DNA of 64,000 nucleotides from CAVQGZ01 sp963712175 (GTDB taxonomy: Bacteria > Actinomycetota > Actinomycetes > Jiangellales > Jiangellaceae). The stretch covers positions 51,192 through 115,191 of the forward strand of contig CAVQGZ010000010.1 of assembly GCA_963712175.1 (NCBI GenBank). The letters are read 5' to 3'. How positions within the stretch are numbered: the first letter of the stretch is position 1; each line of letters begins with the position of its first letter. Below are positions 55,712-62,466 of this stretch, piece by piece. The position numbers and the translations under genes are program-made. Under the pieces are notes generated by a model. That model was not told the origin of the DNA. It was given only the letters and a program-made list of their open reading frames with translations, and did not search any database.

Positions 55712-57022
55712 GTGGCGTCGATCGAGGCAGTAGGCGCCCGCGAGATTCTCGACTCGCGAGGCAACCCCACCGTTGAAGTGGAGATCGTTCTGGACGACGG
55801 AGCCCAGGGCCGTGCGGCGGTCCCGTCGGGTGCCTCGACGGGGGCGTTCGAGGCCGTCGAGCTGCGCGACGGCGACGACTCCCGCTACGGCGGGAAGGGC
55901 GTCGAGAAGGCCGTCGAGGGTGTGCTCGACCAGATCGCCCCGCACATCCTGGGCGCGGACGCCGAGGAGCAGCGGCTCATCGACCAGGCCATGATCGACC
56001 TGGACGGCACGCCCAACAAGGCCAACATCGGAGCCAACGCGATTCTCGGTGTCTCGCTCGCTGTGGCGAAGGCCGCCGCTGACTCCGCCGAGCTGCCGTT
56101 GTACCGCTACGTCGGCGGAACCAACGCCTTCATGCTCCCCGTGCCCTGCATGAACATCATCAACGGCGGGTCGCACGCCGACAGCGACGTGGACTTCCAG
56201 GAGTTCATGATCGCCCCGATCGGCGCCGACTCCTTCCGCGAGGCCCTGCGCATGGGGGCCGAGGTCTACCACTCGCTGAAGTCCGTGCTGAAGTCCCAGG
56301 GCCTCAACACCGGGCTCGGTGACGAAGGCGGCTTCGCTCCCAGCCTGCCCAGCAACAGGGCCGCGCTGGAGCTCATCGTCAACGCGATCGAGGCGACCGG
56401 GCTGTCGGCCGGTGCTGACGTCGCCCTGGCCATGGACGTCGCAGCCACCGAGTTCTACGGGCGTGCCCTCAAGGGCGAGGGCAACCCGGCCCCGACCGAG
56501 TACTTCGTCGAGGGCAAGGCGCTGAGCACCGGCGGCCTCATCGAGTACTACAACGAGCTCGTCGAGTCCTTCCCCATCGTCTCCATCGAAGACCCCCTGT
56601 CCGAGGACGAGTGGGAGGACTGGGCGGCATTCACCGCCGCGATGGGGGACAAGATCCAGATCGTCGGCGACGACCACTACGTCACGAACGTCGAGCGCCT
56701 GTCGCGCGGCATCGCCGAGAAGACTGCCAACTCGCTGCTGGTCAAGGTCAACCAGATCGGCTCGCTCACCGAGACCGCCGACGCCGTCGACATGGCCCAC
56801 CGCGCCGGGTTCACCACGATGATGAGCCACCGGTCCGGTGAGACCGAGGACGTCACGATCTCCGACCTGGCCGTGGCGTTCAACTGCGGCCAGATCAAGA
56901 GCGGCGCGCCCGCCCGGTCGGACCGCGTCGCCAAGTACAACCAGCTTCTGCGAATCGAGGAGGACCTCGAGGACGCGGCGCGCTACTCCGGCGCGTCGGC
57001 GTTCCCGCGCTTCTCGGCCTAG
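55712..57022 (+). CDS. eno: Enolase
   Basis: 436 residues; 2-phosphoglycerate to phosphoenolpyruvate. It has EILDSRGNPTVEVEI, SGASTGAFEAVELRD, GGSHADSDVDFQEFMI, GDEGGFAP, SIEDPLSEDEWEDW, GDDHYVTN, KVNQIGSLTET and MSHRSGETED (catalytic Lys and loop). GTG with AAAGGAG upstream. A likely promoter is GTCACC near 55650 and TACGCT near 55670. A strong nested hairpin lies 26 bp after the stop. Confidence 0.98.
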   Translation: MASIEAVGAREILDSRGNPTVEVEIVLDDGAQGRAAVPSGASTGAFEAVELRDGDDSRYGGKGVEKAVEGVLDQIAPHILGADAEEQRLIDQAMIDLDGTPNKANIGANAILGVSLAVAKAAADSAELPLYRYVGGTNAFMLPVPCMNIINGGSHADSDVDFQEFMIAPIGADSFREALRMGAEVYHSLKSVLKSQGLNTGLGDEGGFAPSLPSNRAALELIVNAIEATGLSAGADVALAMDVAATEFYGRALKGEGNPAPTEYFVEGKALSTGGLIEYYNELVESFPIVSIEDPLSEDEWEDWAAFTAAMGDKIQIVGDDHYVTNVERLSRGIAEKTANSLLVKVNQIGSLTETADAVDMAHRAGFTTMMSHRSGETEDVTISDLAVAFNCGQIKSGAPARSDRVAKYNQLLRIEEDLEDAARYSGASAFPRFSA

Positions 57023-57037
57023 GCGACCATAGGAGGC

Positions 57038-57664
57038 ATGCCGACCAAGAGCCGGGGACCAGCAGGACGGGCCCACCCGTCCGGTCCCCGGCTCTCGTCG
57101 CGCTCGCGCCGAGGCGCGGGCGTGGACGCCGAGCGTCCCAGCGCCCCACCGGGGCCCACGAAGGCCACGGCGCAGAAGGCTGCTTCTGCGCCGGCACGCG
57201 GGTCGGCGGCCGAGACGGGCACCCCGCGGTCGTCGATGACGACCCGGGCGGCCGTGCTGCTTGCCGTGCTTGCCGTCCTGGCTGCCTCCTACGCCCTGCC
57301 GGTGCGCGCGTGGCTTGACCAGCGCAGTCAGCTGGCCGAGCTCACGGACCAGCGCGATGCGCTGGCTGCTGAGGTGGACGAGCTGCGCGACGCCGCCGCG
57401 CTGTGGGACGACCCCGCCTACGTGCGCGCCCAAGCTCGCGAACGACTCAACTTCGTGCTGCCCGGCGAGGTCGGGCTGATCGTCCTGGGAACCGAGGCGA
57501 CACCGGAGGAGGAGCCGGTCACCGGCACCGTCGTCCCAGCACCGGGGCAGGACCAGCCCTGGTGGTCGACGCTGGTGGCGGCGTTCACCGAGGTCGGCAA
57601 CGCCGATCTCGCGAGCGTGGACGAGTCGACGAGCGAGGCCACCGGCGCGACCGACCAGAGCTGA
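57038..57664 (+). CDS. ftsB: FtsB/DivIC-like division protein
   Basis: 208 residues: disordered basic N-terminus, one membrane segment (AAVLLAVLAVLAASYALPV, about 70-88), a coiled coil (RSQLAELTDQRDALAAEVDELRDAAALWDD) and the conserved WDDPAYVRAQARERLNFVLPGE. Part of FtsQ-FtsB-FtsL, which activates septal synthesis. ATG 57038 sits just one base after AGGAGG, too close to be ideal, and a large hairpin fills codons 4-20. ATG 57236 (MTTRAAV) would start just before the membrane segment. The eno-ftsB-DUF501-ppx order is the actinobacterial standard. Confidence 0.9.
   Translation: MPTKSRGPAGRAHPSGPRLSSRSRRGAGVDAERPSAPPGPTKATAQKAASAPARGSAAETGTPRSSMTTRAAVLLAVLAVLAASYALPVRAWLDQRSQLAELTDQRDALAAEVDELRDAAALWDDPAYVRAQARERLNFVLPGEVGLIVLGTEATPEEEPVTGTVVPAPGQDQPWWSTLVAAFTEVGNADLASVDESTSEATGATDQS
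57048..57095 (+). terminator. Nested hairpin after eno, inside ftsB
   Basis: Outer perfect 13-bp arms 57048-57060 / 57083-57095, inner 7-bp arms GGACGGG (57065-57071) / CCCGTCC (57076-57082), bulge agca. Probable eno terminator that overlaps the annotated ftsB N-terminus. Confidence 0.7.
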
Positions 57665-58185
57665 TGCACGCGCCGACGCCGGAGGACCTCGACGCCGTCA
57701 CGGCCCAGCTCGGGCGAGCGGCCCGCGGGGTTCGGGCGATCGCTCACCGGTGCCCGTGCGGCCTGCCCGACGTCGTCCAGACCGAGCCTCGGCTGGAGGA
57801 CGGGACACCGTTCCCCACGATGTACTACCTGACCTGCCCCCGGGCGTGCAGCGAGGTGGGCTCGCTCGAGGGCAGCGGTCTGATGGCGGCCATGACCGCT
57901 CGGCTCGCCACGGACGCCGACCTTGCCCGCTCCTACCTCGCCGCGCACGAGGCGTACCTCGCCGAGCGAGCCGAGCTGGGTGACGTGCCCGAGATCGCCG
58001 GGGTGTCGGCCGGGGGCATGCCCGACCGGGTGAAGTGCCTGCACGTCCTGCTTGCCCACTCGCTCGCGGTCGGGCCCGGCACGAACCCGCTCGGCGACGA
58101 GATCGTGGGCATGATGTCGCCGTGGTGGACGAGTGGGCGGTGCGTGAGCAGCAGCGCGGAGTCGGACCTCGGAGACCGCTCGTGA
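57664..58185 (+). CDS. DUF501 domain protein
   Basis: 173 residues of unknown function, conserved between ftsB and ppx in actinobacteria. It has AHRCPCGLPDVVQTEPRLEDGTPFPTMYYLTCP with the Cys pair CPC and later TCPRAC, then RVKCLHVLLAHSLAVGPGTNPLGDE. The cysteines and His suggest a metal site. ATG overlaps the ftsB stop, and its own stop overlaps the ppx start: three genes coupled. Confidence 0.9.
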   Translation: MHAPTPEDLDAVTAQLGRAARGVRAIAHRCPCGLPDVVQTEPRLEDGTPFPTMYYLTCPRACSEVGSLEGSGLMAAMTARLATDADLARSYLAAHEAYLAERAELGDVPEIAGVSAGGMPDRVKCLHVLLAHSLAVGPGTNPLGDEIVGMMSPWWTSGRCVSSSAESDLGDRS

Positions 58186-59114
58186 CCGGGCCGGTCGCCG
58201 CCATCGACTGCGGCACGAACTCGATCCGACTGCTCGTCGCGCAGCCGGGTACTGACCCCTCAGGTCTGAGCGACCTCGACCGCCGCATGCAGATCGTTCG
58301 GCTCGGCGAGGGTGTCGACCGCACCGGACGACTCGACCCAGCCGCACTGCAGCGCACGTTTGCCGCGCTGCGCGAGTACGCCCAGGTGATCGACGAGCTC
58401 GGTGCCGACCCGACCCGCATGGTCGCCACGAGCGCGTCACGGGACGCGTCCAACGCCGAGGAGTTCGTGGCCGGCGTACGCGCCATCCTTGGGGTCGCGC
58501 CAGAGGTCATCACCGGGGACGAGGAGGCCGCGCTGTCCTACCGCGGCGCCACGTCCGGCGTGCCCGACGATCGCGCGCCGTCGCCGCGGCTGGTCGTCGA
58601 CATCGGCGGCGGGTCCACCGAGTTCGTCCTGGGGCAGGGCCCCGCCGTCCTGGCCGCCCGGTCGGTCGACATCGGGTGCGTCCGCATGACGGAGCGGCAC
58701 CTCGCCGGCGACCCGCCGACTCGGGTCGAGGTGGCGTCCGCGGTGGCCGACATCGACGCCGCCATCGCCGCGGCCGCCGAGGTCGTGCCCCTGGAGCAGG
58801 CGCGCAGCATCGTCGGGCTGGCGGGGTCGGTCACCACCGTGGCGGCGATCCACCTCGGCCTGGACTCCTACGACCCGACGGCGATCCACGGCCATGTGGT
58901 GCCGGCCGAGGACGTCCGCGCGATCAGCGACGACCTGCTGGCCATGACGCACGACCAACGTGCGGCCATCGCCGTCATGCACCCCGGTCGCGTCGACGTG
59001 ATCGGTGCGGGAGCGCTGGTGCTGCGGCGCATCCTCGACGCCACCGGGCTGCCGTTCGTCGTGGTCAGCGAGCACGACATCCTCGACGGGATCGCCTGGT
59101 CGCTGGTCGAGTGA
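58182..59114 (+). CDS. ppx: Ppx/GppA-family phosphatase
   Basis: 310 residues, ASKHA-fold exopolyphosphatase/pppGppase. It has AAIDCGTNSIRLLVA (phosphate-1 loop), TSASRDASN, ITGDEEAALSYRGA, LVVDIGGGSTEFVLG (phosphate-2) and GLAGSVTTVAAI. The short single-domain actinobacterial form lacks the HD domain of E. coli GppA. GTG overlapping DUF501 by 4 nt. Corresponds in position to M. tuberculosis Ppx2. Confidence 0.94.
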   Translation: MTGPVAAIDCGTNSIRLLVAQPGTDPSGLSDLDRRMQIVRLGEGVDRTGRLDPAALQRTFAALREYAQVIDELGADPTRMVATSASRDASNAEEFVAGVRAILGVAPEVITGDEEAALSYRGATSGVPDDRAPSPRLVVDIGGGSTEFVLGQGPAVLAARSVDIGCVRMTERHLAGDPPTRVEVASAVADIDAAIAAAAEVVPLEQARSIVGLAGSVTTVAAIHLGLDSYDPTAIHGHVVPAEDVRAISDDLLAMTHDQRAAIAVMHPGRVDVIGAGALVLRRILDATGLPFVVVSEHDILDGIAWSLVE

Positions 59115-59867
59115 ACGACGCCGCGCCCACAGACGCCGGTGCGGTCACGGCCGCCGCCGACGCAGCGACGACGCTCGCCCAGCTCGACGACGCGGTCACC
59201 TTCTGCCGGGCCTGTCCGCGGCTGGTGGCGTGGCGCGAGCAGGTCGCGACCGAGCGTCGAGCGGCGTTTCGCGACGAGGAGTACTGGGGACGTCCCGTCC
59301 CCGGATTCGGCCCGGCGGACGCCCGCGTCGTCGTGCTCGGCCTGGCTCCTGCCGCGCACGGGGCCAACCGCACCGGACGGGTCTTCACCGGAGACCGCAG
59401 CGGGGACTGGTTGTTCTCCGCGCTTCATCGCGCCGGCCTGGCCAACCAGCCCAGTGCCAGGGCACGTCGACGACGGCCTCGTGCTCACCGGAACGCGGGT
59501 CCTGGCGGCGGTGCGATGCGCGCCGCCGGAGAACAAGCCCACCACGACCGAGCGCGACACCTGCTCTGCCTGGATGGACCGGGAGATGGATCTGCTGCGT
59601 GCGCAGATGCGCGTGGTCGTCGCCCTCGGCGGCTTCGCCTGGCAGGCAGCACTGTCGTGGCACCTGCGGACCGGTGGTGACCTCGCGCGACCTCGTCCCC
59701 GGTTCGGCCACGGTGCCACGGCCCGGCTCGGTGACGTCGTGCTGCTCGGCTGCTACCACCCGAGCCAGCAGAACACCTTCACCGGGCGCCTGACCGAGCA
59801 GATGCTCGACGGCGTTCTCCAGGCCGCGGTCGAGCACGCGTGGCCGCAGGGCACGATGGAGCCATGA
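59111..59867 (+). pseudogene. udgB: Family 5 uracil-DNA glycosylase, frameshifted
   Basis: UdgB-type glycosylase that removes uracil, hypoxanthine or other deaminated bases. The N-terminal part is in one frame (FCRACPRLVAWREQVA with 4Fe-4S Cys residues; VLGLAPAAHGANRTGRVFTGD active loop), and the C-terminal part in the next (VDDGLVLTGTRV, AVRCAPPENKPTTTERDTC with Fe-S Cys, CYHPSQQNTFTGRLT). One C too many in the CCC at 59450-59452 explains the shift; without it the protein is 251 residues, of normal length. GTG overlaps the ppx stop. All motifs are intact, so a base-call error is likelier than decay. Confidence 0.85.
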
Positions 59868-60382
59868 CCGTCCTCGCCGTCACCGTCCTGGGCCATGACC
59901 GGCCGGGGATCATCGCCCAAGCCACGTCCGCGCTCGCTGACCTGGGGCTCAACCTCGAGGACTCGACGATGACCCTGCTGCGGGGCCACTTCGCGTTCAT
60001 GCTGATCTGCTCCGGTGACGCCGCCCGCGACGAGGTGACCGATGCCCTGGCCCCGCTGACCGCCGACGGGTCGCTGGACGTGTCGGTGCGCGAGGTCCGG
60101 GCCGAGCCGGACCACGTTCGCGGCGGGCTCGCCCATCAGCTCGTCGTGCACGGTGGCGACCGGCCAGGCATCGTGTCGGCCCTCACCGCCGCGGTGGCCG
60201 ATGTCGGGGGCAACGTGACCGATCTGTCGACGCGGCTGTCCGGAGCCCTCTACGTGCTCATTGCTGAGATCGACGTGCCGGCCTCGGTCGACCTCGAGGC
60301 CCTGCGGGTGCGGCTGGGGTCGGTGGCCGACGAGCTCGGCGTCGACGTCTCGCTGCGATCGGTGGAGACCGACCTGCTGTGA
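59864..60382 (+). CDS. ACT-domain regulator (GcvR-like)
   Basis: 172 residues, two ACT domains: VLAVTVLGHDRPGIIAQATSALADLGLNLEDSTM (1-80), seen in part, and HQLVVHGGDRPGIVSALTAAVADVGGNVTDLSTR (about 90-172). Each carries the DRPGI amino-acid-binding turn. No catalytic domain. GcvR in E. coli binds GcvA and senses glycine; in actinobacteria this protein is of unknown partner. ATG overlaps the udgB stop, GTG of def overlaps its own stop. Confidence 0.88.
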   Translation: MTVLAVTVLGHDRPGIIAQATSALADLGLNLEDSTMTLLRGHFAFMLICSGDAARDEVTDALAPLTADGSLDVSVREVRAEPDHVRGGLAHQLVVHGGDRPGIVSALTAAVADVGGNVTDLSTRLSGALYVLIAEIDVPASVDLEALRVRLGSVADELGVDVSLRSVETDLL

Positions 60383-60930
60383 CGGACGTTCTGCGGGCGT
60401 GGTCCGTCCAGTCGCTGGGTACTGCGGGCCAGGTGCGTCCGGTCGTGCGAGCGCCGGACCCGGTGTTGTCGCGTCCCGGCGCCGAGGTCGACCCGCGAGC
60501 GCAGCACGTCGTCCAGCTGGCCGCCGACCTCGTCGAGACGATGCGGGTCTCGCCGGGGTGTGTCGGGCTCGCGGCTCCCCAAGTCGGCGTGGGGTCGAGG
60601 GTCTTCGCGGTCGACGTCAGCCAGCACCCGAAGACGCGGACGCATCATGGGACGTTCGTGCTGTGCAACGCCGAAGTGGTGGCGGCCAGCCGCAACGAGA
60701 AGGCTCGGGAGGGGTGCATGTCGGTGCCGGACCTGACCGGTGACGTCAAGAGGGCGACGAGGCTCAGCGTCGTGGGTGAGATCCCCGGGACGGGGGAGAA
60801 GGTCGAGCTGGTTGCTGACGCCTTCGAGGCGCGAGCCGTCCAGCACGAGATCGACCACTGCGCGGGGCTGCTCTTCATCGACCGGGTGGCTGGCGCTCAT
60901 GCCCTCTACGCACGCAAGGTGTACTTGTAG
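60379..60930 (+). CDS. def: Peptide deformylase
   Basis: 183 residues; removes the N-formyl group from nascent proteins. All three metalloenzyme motifs are present: GCVGLAAPQVG (motif 1), EGCMSVP (motif 2, metal Cys), QHEIDH (motif 3, HExxH). GTG overlapping the ACT gene by 4 nt. Eight bases later tRNA-Leu begins. Many actinobacteria have a second Def near fmt; this would be an additional copy. Confidence 0.95.
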   Translation: MTDVLRAWSVQSLGTAGQVRPVVRAPDPVLSRPGAEVDPRAQHVVQLAADLVETMRVSPGCVGLAAPQVGVGSRVFAVDVSQHPKTRTHHGTFVLCNAEVVAASRNEKAREGCMSVPDLTGDVKRATRLSVVGEIPGTGEKVELVADAFEARAVQHEIDHCAGLLFIDRVAGAHALYARKVYL

Positions 60931-60937
60931 TCACGTC

Positions 60938-61012
60938 GCTCCCGTGGCCCAACTGGCAGAGGCACCCGCCTTAAAAGCGGGCTCGGTGTGGGTTCGAGTC
61001 CCACCGGGAGCA
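60938..61012 (+). tRNA. tRNA-Leu(TAA), short variable loop
   Basis: 75 nt. Acceptor GCTCCCG/CGGGAGC, D-arm GCC..GGC, anticodon stem CCCGC/GCGGG, loop CTTAAAA giving TAA (reads UUA), variable loop only six bases (ctcggt), T-arm GTGGG/CCCAC, discriminator A. Bacterial tRNA-Leu normally has a long variable arm, so its charging identity is uncertain. Confidence 0.85.
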
Positions 61013-61082
61013 CGGTTCGGGCAACGGCGGGCCCCACGAATCGCCCGCCTGGCTCGTGGAACACGAACAGTGGTTCCGCCGT

Positions 61083-61088
61083 TATCAT
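61083..61088 (+). promoter_or_regulatory. -10 of the BI-1 gene
   Basis: TATCAT within gttatcatgg. A small dyad TCGTG-gaa-CACGA (61054-61066) lies where a -35 would be. A leader of about 45 nt with AAAGGAG follows. Confidence 0.45.
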
Positions 61089-61142
61089 GGTGTCGTCGCA
61101 GTGCGTGGCAGCTCATCGTGCCGCCCCTGGCAAAGGAGAGAC

Positions 61143-61931
61143 ATGGAGAGTAGGAACCCCGTCTTCGCGCGGGCTGACGGAATGGCCGCCACCGGTCGTA
61201 CCGCCACCGCGGGTGTGGACGCCGCCAGCATCCAACAGCTCGAGCAGGCGTATGCCGGCCCCTCGGCCGGACCCCTGCAGACGGCTCGAATGACCTACAA
61301 CGACGTCATCATGAAGACCGGCCTCACGTTCGCCGTCCTTCTGGTCGGCGCCGGTGTCGGCTGGGTCTTCCCCCAGTTCTTCTTCGTCGGCTTCATCGGC
61401 GGTCTGGTGCTCGGGCTGGTCAACGCGTTCAAGCGCGAGCCCAGCCCCGCCCTGATCATCGGCTACGCGGCGCTCATGGGCGTTGGGCTCGGCGGCATCA
61501 GCTTCGTGTTCGAGGCTCAGTGGCAGGGCATCGTCCAGCAGGCTGTACTCGGGACGCTCGCCGTGTTCGCGGTCACGCTCCTGGCCTACCGCAGCGGCCG
61601 CATCCGGGTGACGCCGAAGTTCCGTCGCATGGTGATCATCGGGATGATGGGCTACCTGGCCTTCTCGTTGGTGAACGTTCTCGTCATGGTCTTCGGTTCT
61701 GGCGACAACGCCTTCGGTCTGCGCAGCGGCTGGCTCGGAATCGCCGCCGGCTTCATCGGTGTCGCGCTGGCGGCCTTCTCGCTGGTGCTCGACTTCGACT
61801 TCATCGACAAGGGCGTTACGAACGGCATCCCACAGAAGTACGCGTGGACGGCGGCCTTCGGCCTCGTCGTCACGCTCGTGTGGCTCTACCTGGAGCTGCT
61901 CAGGCTGATCGCCATCTTCCAAGGCGAGTAG
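61143..61931 (+). CDS. Bax inhibitor-1/YccA family membrane protein
   Basis: 262 residues with seven membrane segments after a hydrophilic N-terminus. It has FADRTMTYNDVIMKTG-type start (here ARMTYNDVIMKTGLTFAVLL), GVGLGGISFVFE, FRRMVIIGMMGYLAFSLVNVLV and the C-terminal FDFIDKGVTNGIPQKYAWTAAFGLVVTLVWLYLELLRL, partly shown. The acidic DFDFID segment is the family's pH/Ca-sensing region. Actinobacterial YccA/YetJ relatives leak Ca; here function is inferred. ATG with AAAGGAGAG, ends in a strong terminator. Confidence 0.92.
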   Translation: MESRNPVFARADGMAATGRTATAGVDAASIQQLEQAYAGPSAGPLQTARMTYNDVIMKTGLTFAVLLVGAGVGWVFPQFFFVGFIGGLVLGLVNAFKREPSPALIIGYAALMGVGLGGISFVFEAQWQGIVQQAVLGTLAVFAVTLLAYRSGRIRVTPKFRRMVIIGMMGYLAFSLVNVLVMVFGSGDNAFGLRSGWLGIAAGFIGVALAAFSLVLDFDFIDKGVTNGIPQKYAWTAAFGLVVTLVWLYLELLRLIAIFQGE

Positions 61932-61945
61932 CCCCGCACTACAGC

Positions 61946-61981
61946 CGACGGCCCCGCACCTGCGCAGGTGCGGGGCCGTCG
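61946..61981. terminator. Bidirectional terminator
   Basis: Perfect 17-bp stem with two-base loop (CGACGGCCCCGCACCTG - CG - complement). It lies between the BI-1 gene and the convergent DUF4287 gene, 15 and 30 bp from their stops. Confidence 0.85.
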
Positions 61982-62010
61982 CTCTGCCCGGGCGACGCCC
62001 GAGCAGACGT

Positions 62011-62241
62011 CTACTCGAAGGAACGGTGCGCGCGCACCAGGTTGTGCTCGTGGACGATCGCGGTCGCATGACCGTGGCTGATGCCGAACTCGTCGCGAAG
62101 CCAGTTCACCCGGTCGTCGAAGCGAAGAAAGCTGGGCCCGTCCTCCATCGTCCGGAACCACTCTGGAAGACCACGTCCGGTCGCCTCAGGTACCCGGGCG
62201 ACGAGGTTGCGGTGGGTCTCCTCGGAGTGGTGCAAGGACAT
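62011..62241 (-). CDS. DUF4287 small protein
   Basis: 76 residues. SEETHRNLVARVPEATGRGLPEWFRTMEDGP, partly shown, then RVNWLRDEFGISHGHATAIVHEHNLVRAH; the WLRxEFGISHGHA stretch is the DUF4287 signature. Function unknown, small helical protein. ATG with GGAGG upstream. Faces the BI-1 gene across a shared terminator and is divergent from the LCP gene. Confidence 0.85.
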   Translation of the reverse strand: MSLHHSEETHRNLVARVPEATGRGLPEWFRTMEDGPSFLRFDDRVNWLRDEFGISHGHATAIVHEHNLVRAHRSFE

Positions 62242-62466
62242 GTCGGGGGCCTCCTAGCGCTGGGCGACAACGGTGGTACCAGCGTGCCCTACCGACCGTC
62301 GCCGAACAAGGGGACGAAAGACCGCAGACGCGTCTCTCTCGGCCGATTCGTCCCGTCGGTCGTGCCTCGCGCGGCGTGGCTCCCCGGACCCGCCACGATT
62401 TCTGGACATACTCCCGTCGTCCGGCGGCATCGATGCCGCGTCCTTCCCCGGACCAAGTGGGAGCCC

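Noticed and set aside
53297..57433. Long minus-strand open frames opposite mazG, the amidohydrolase and enolase
   Set aside because: Shadows caused by high GC; all plus-strand genes have full catalytic motifs.
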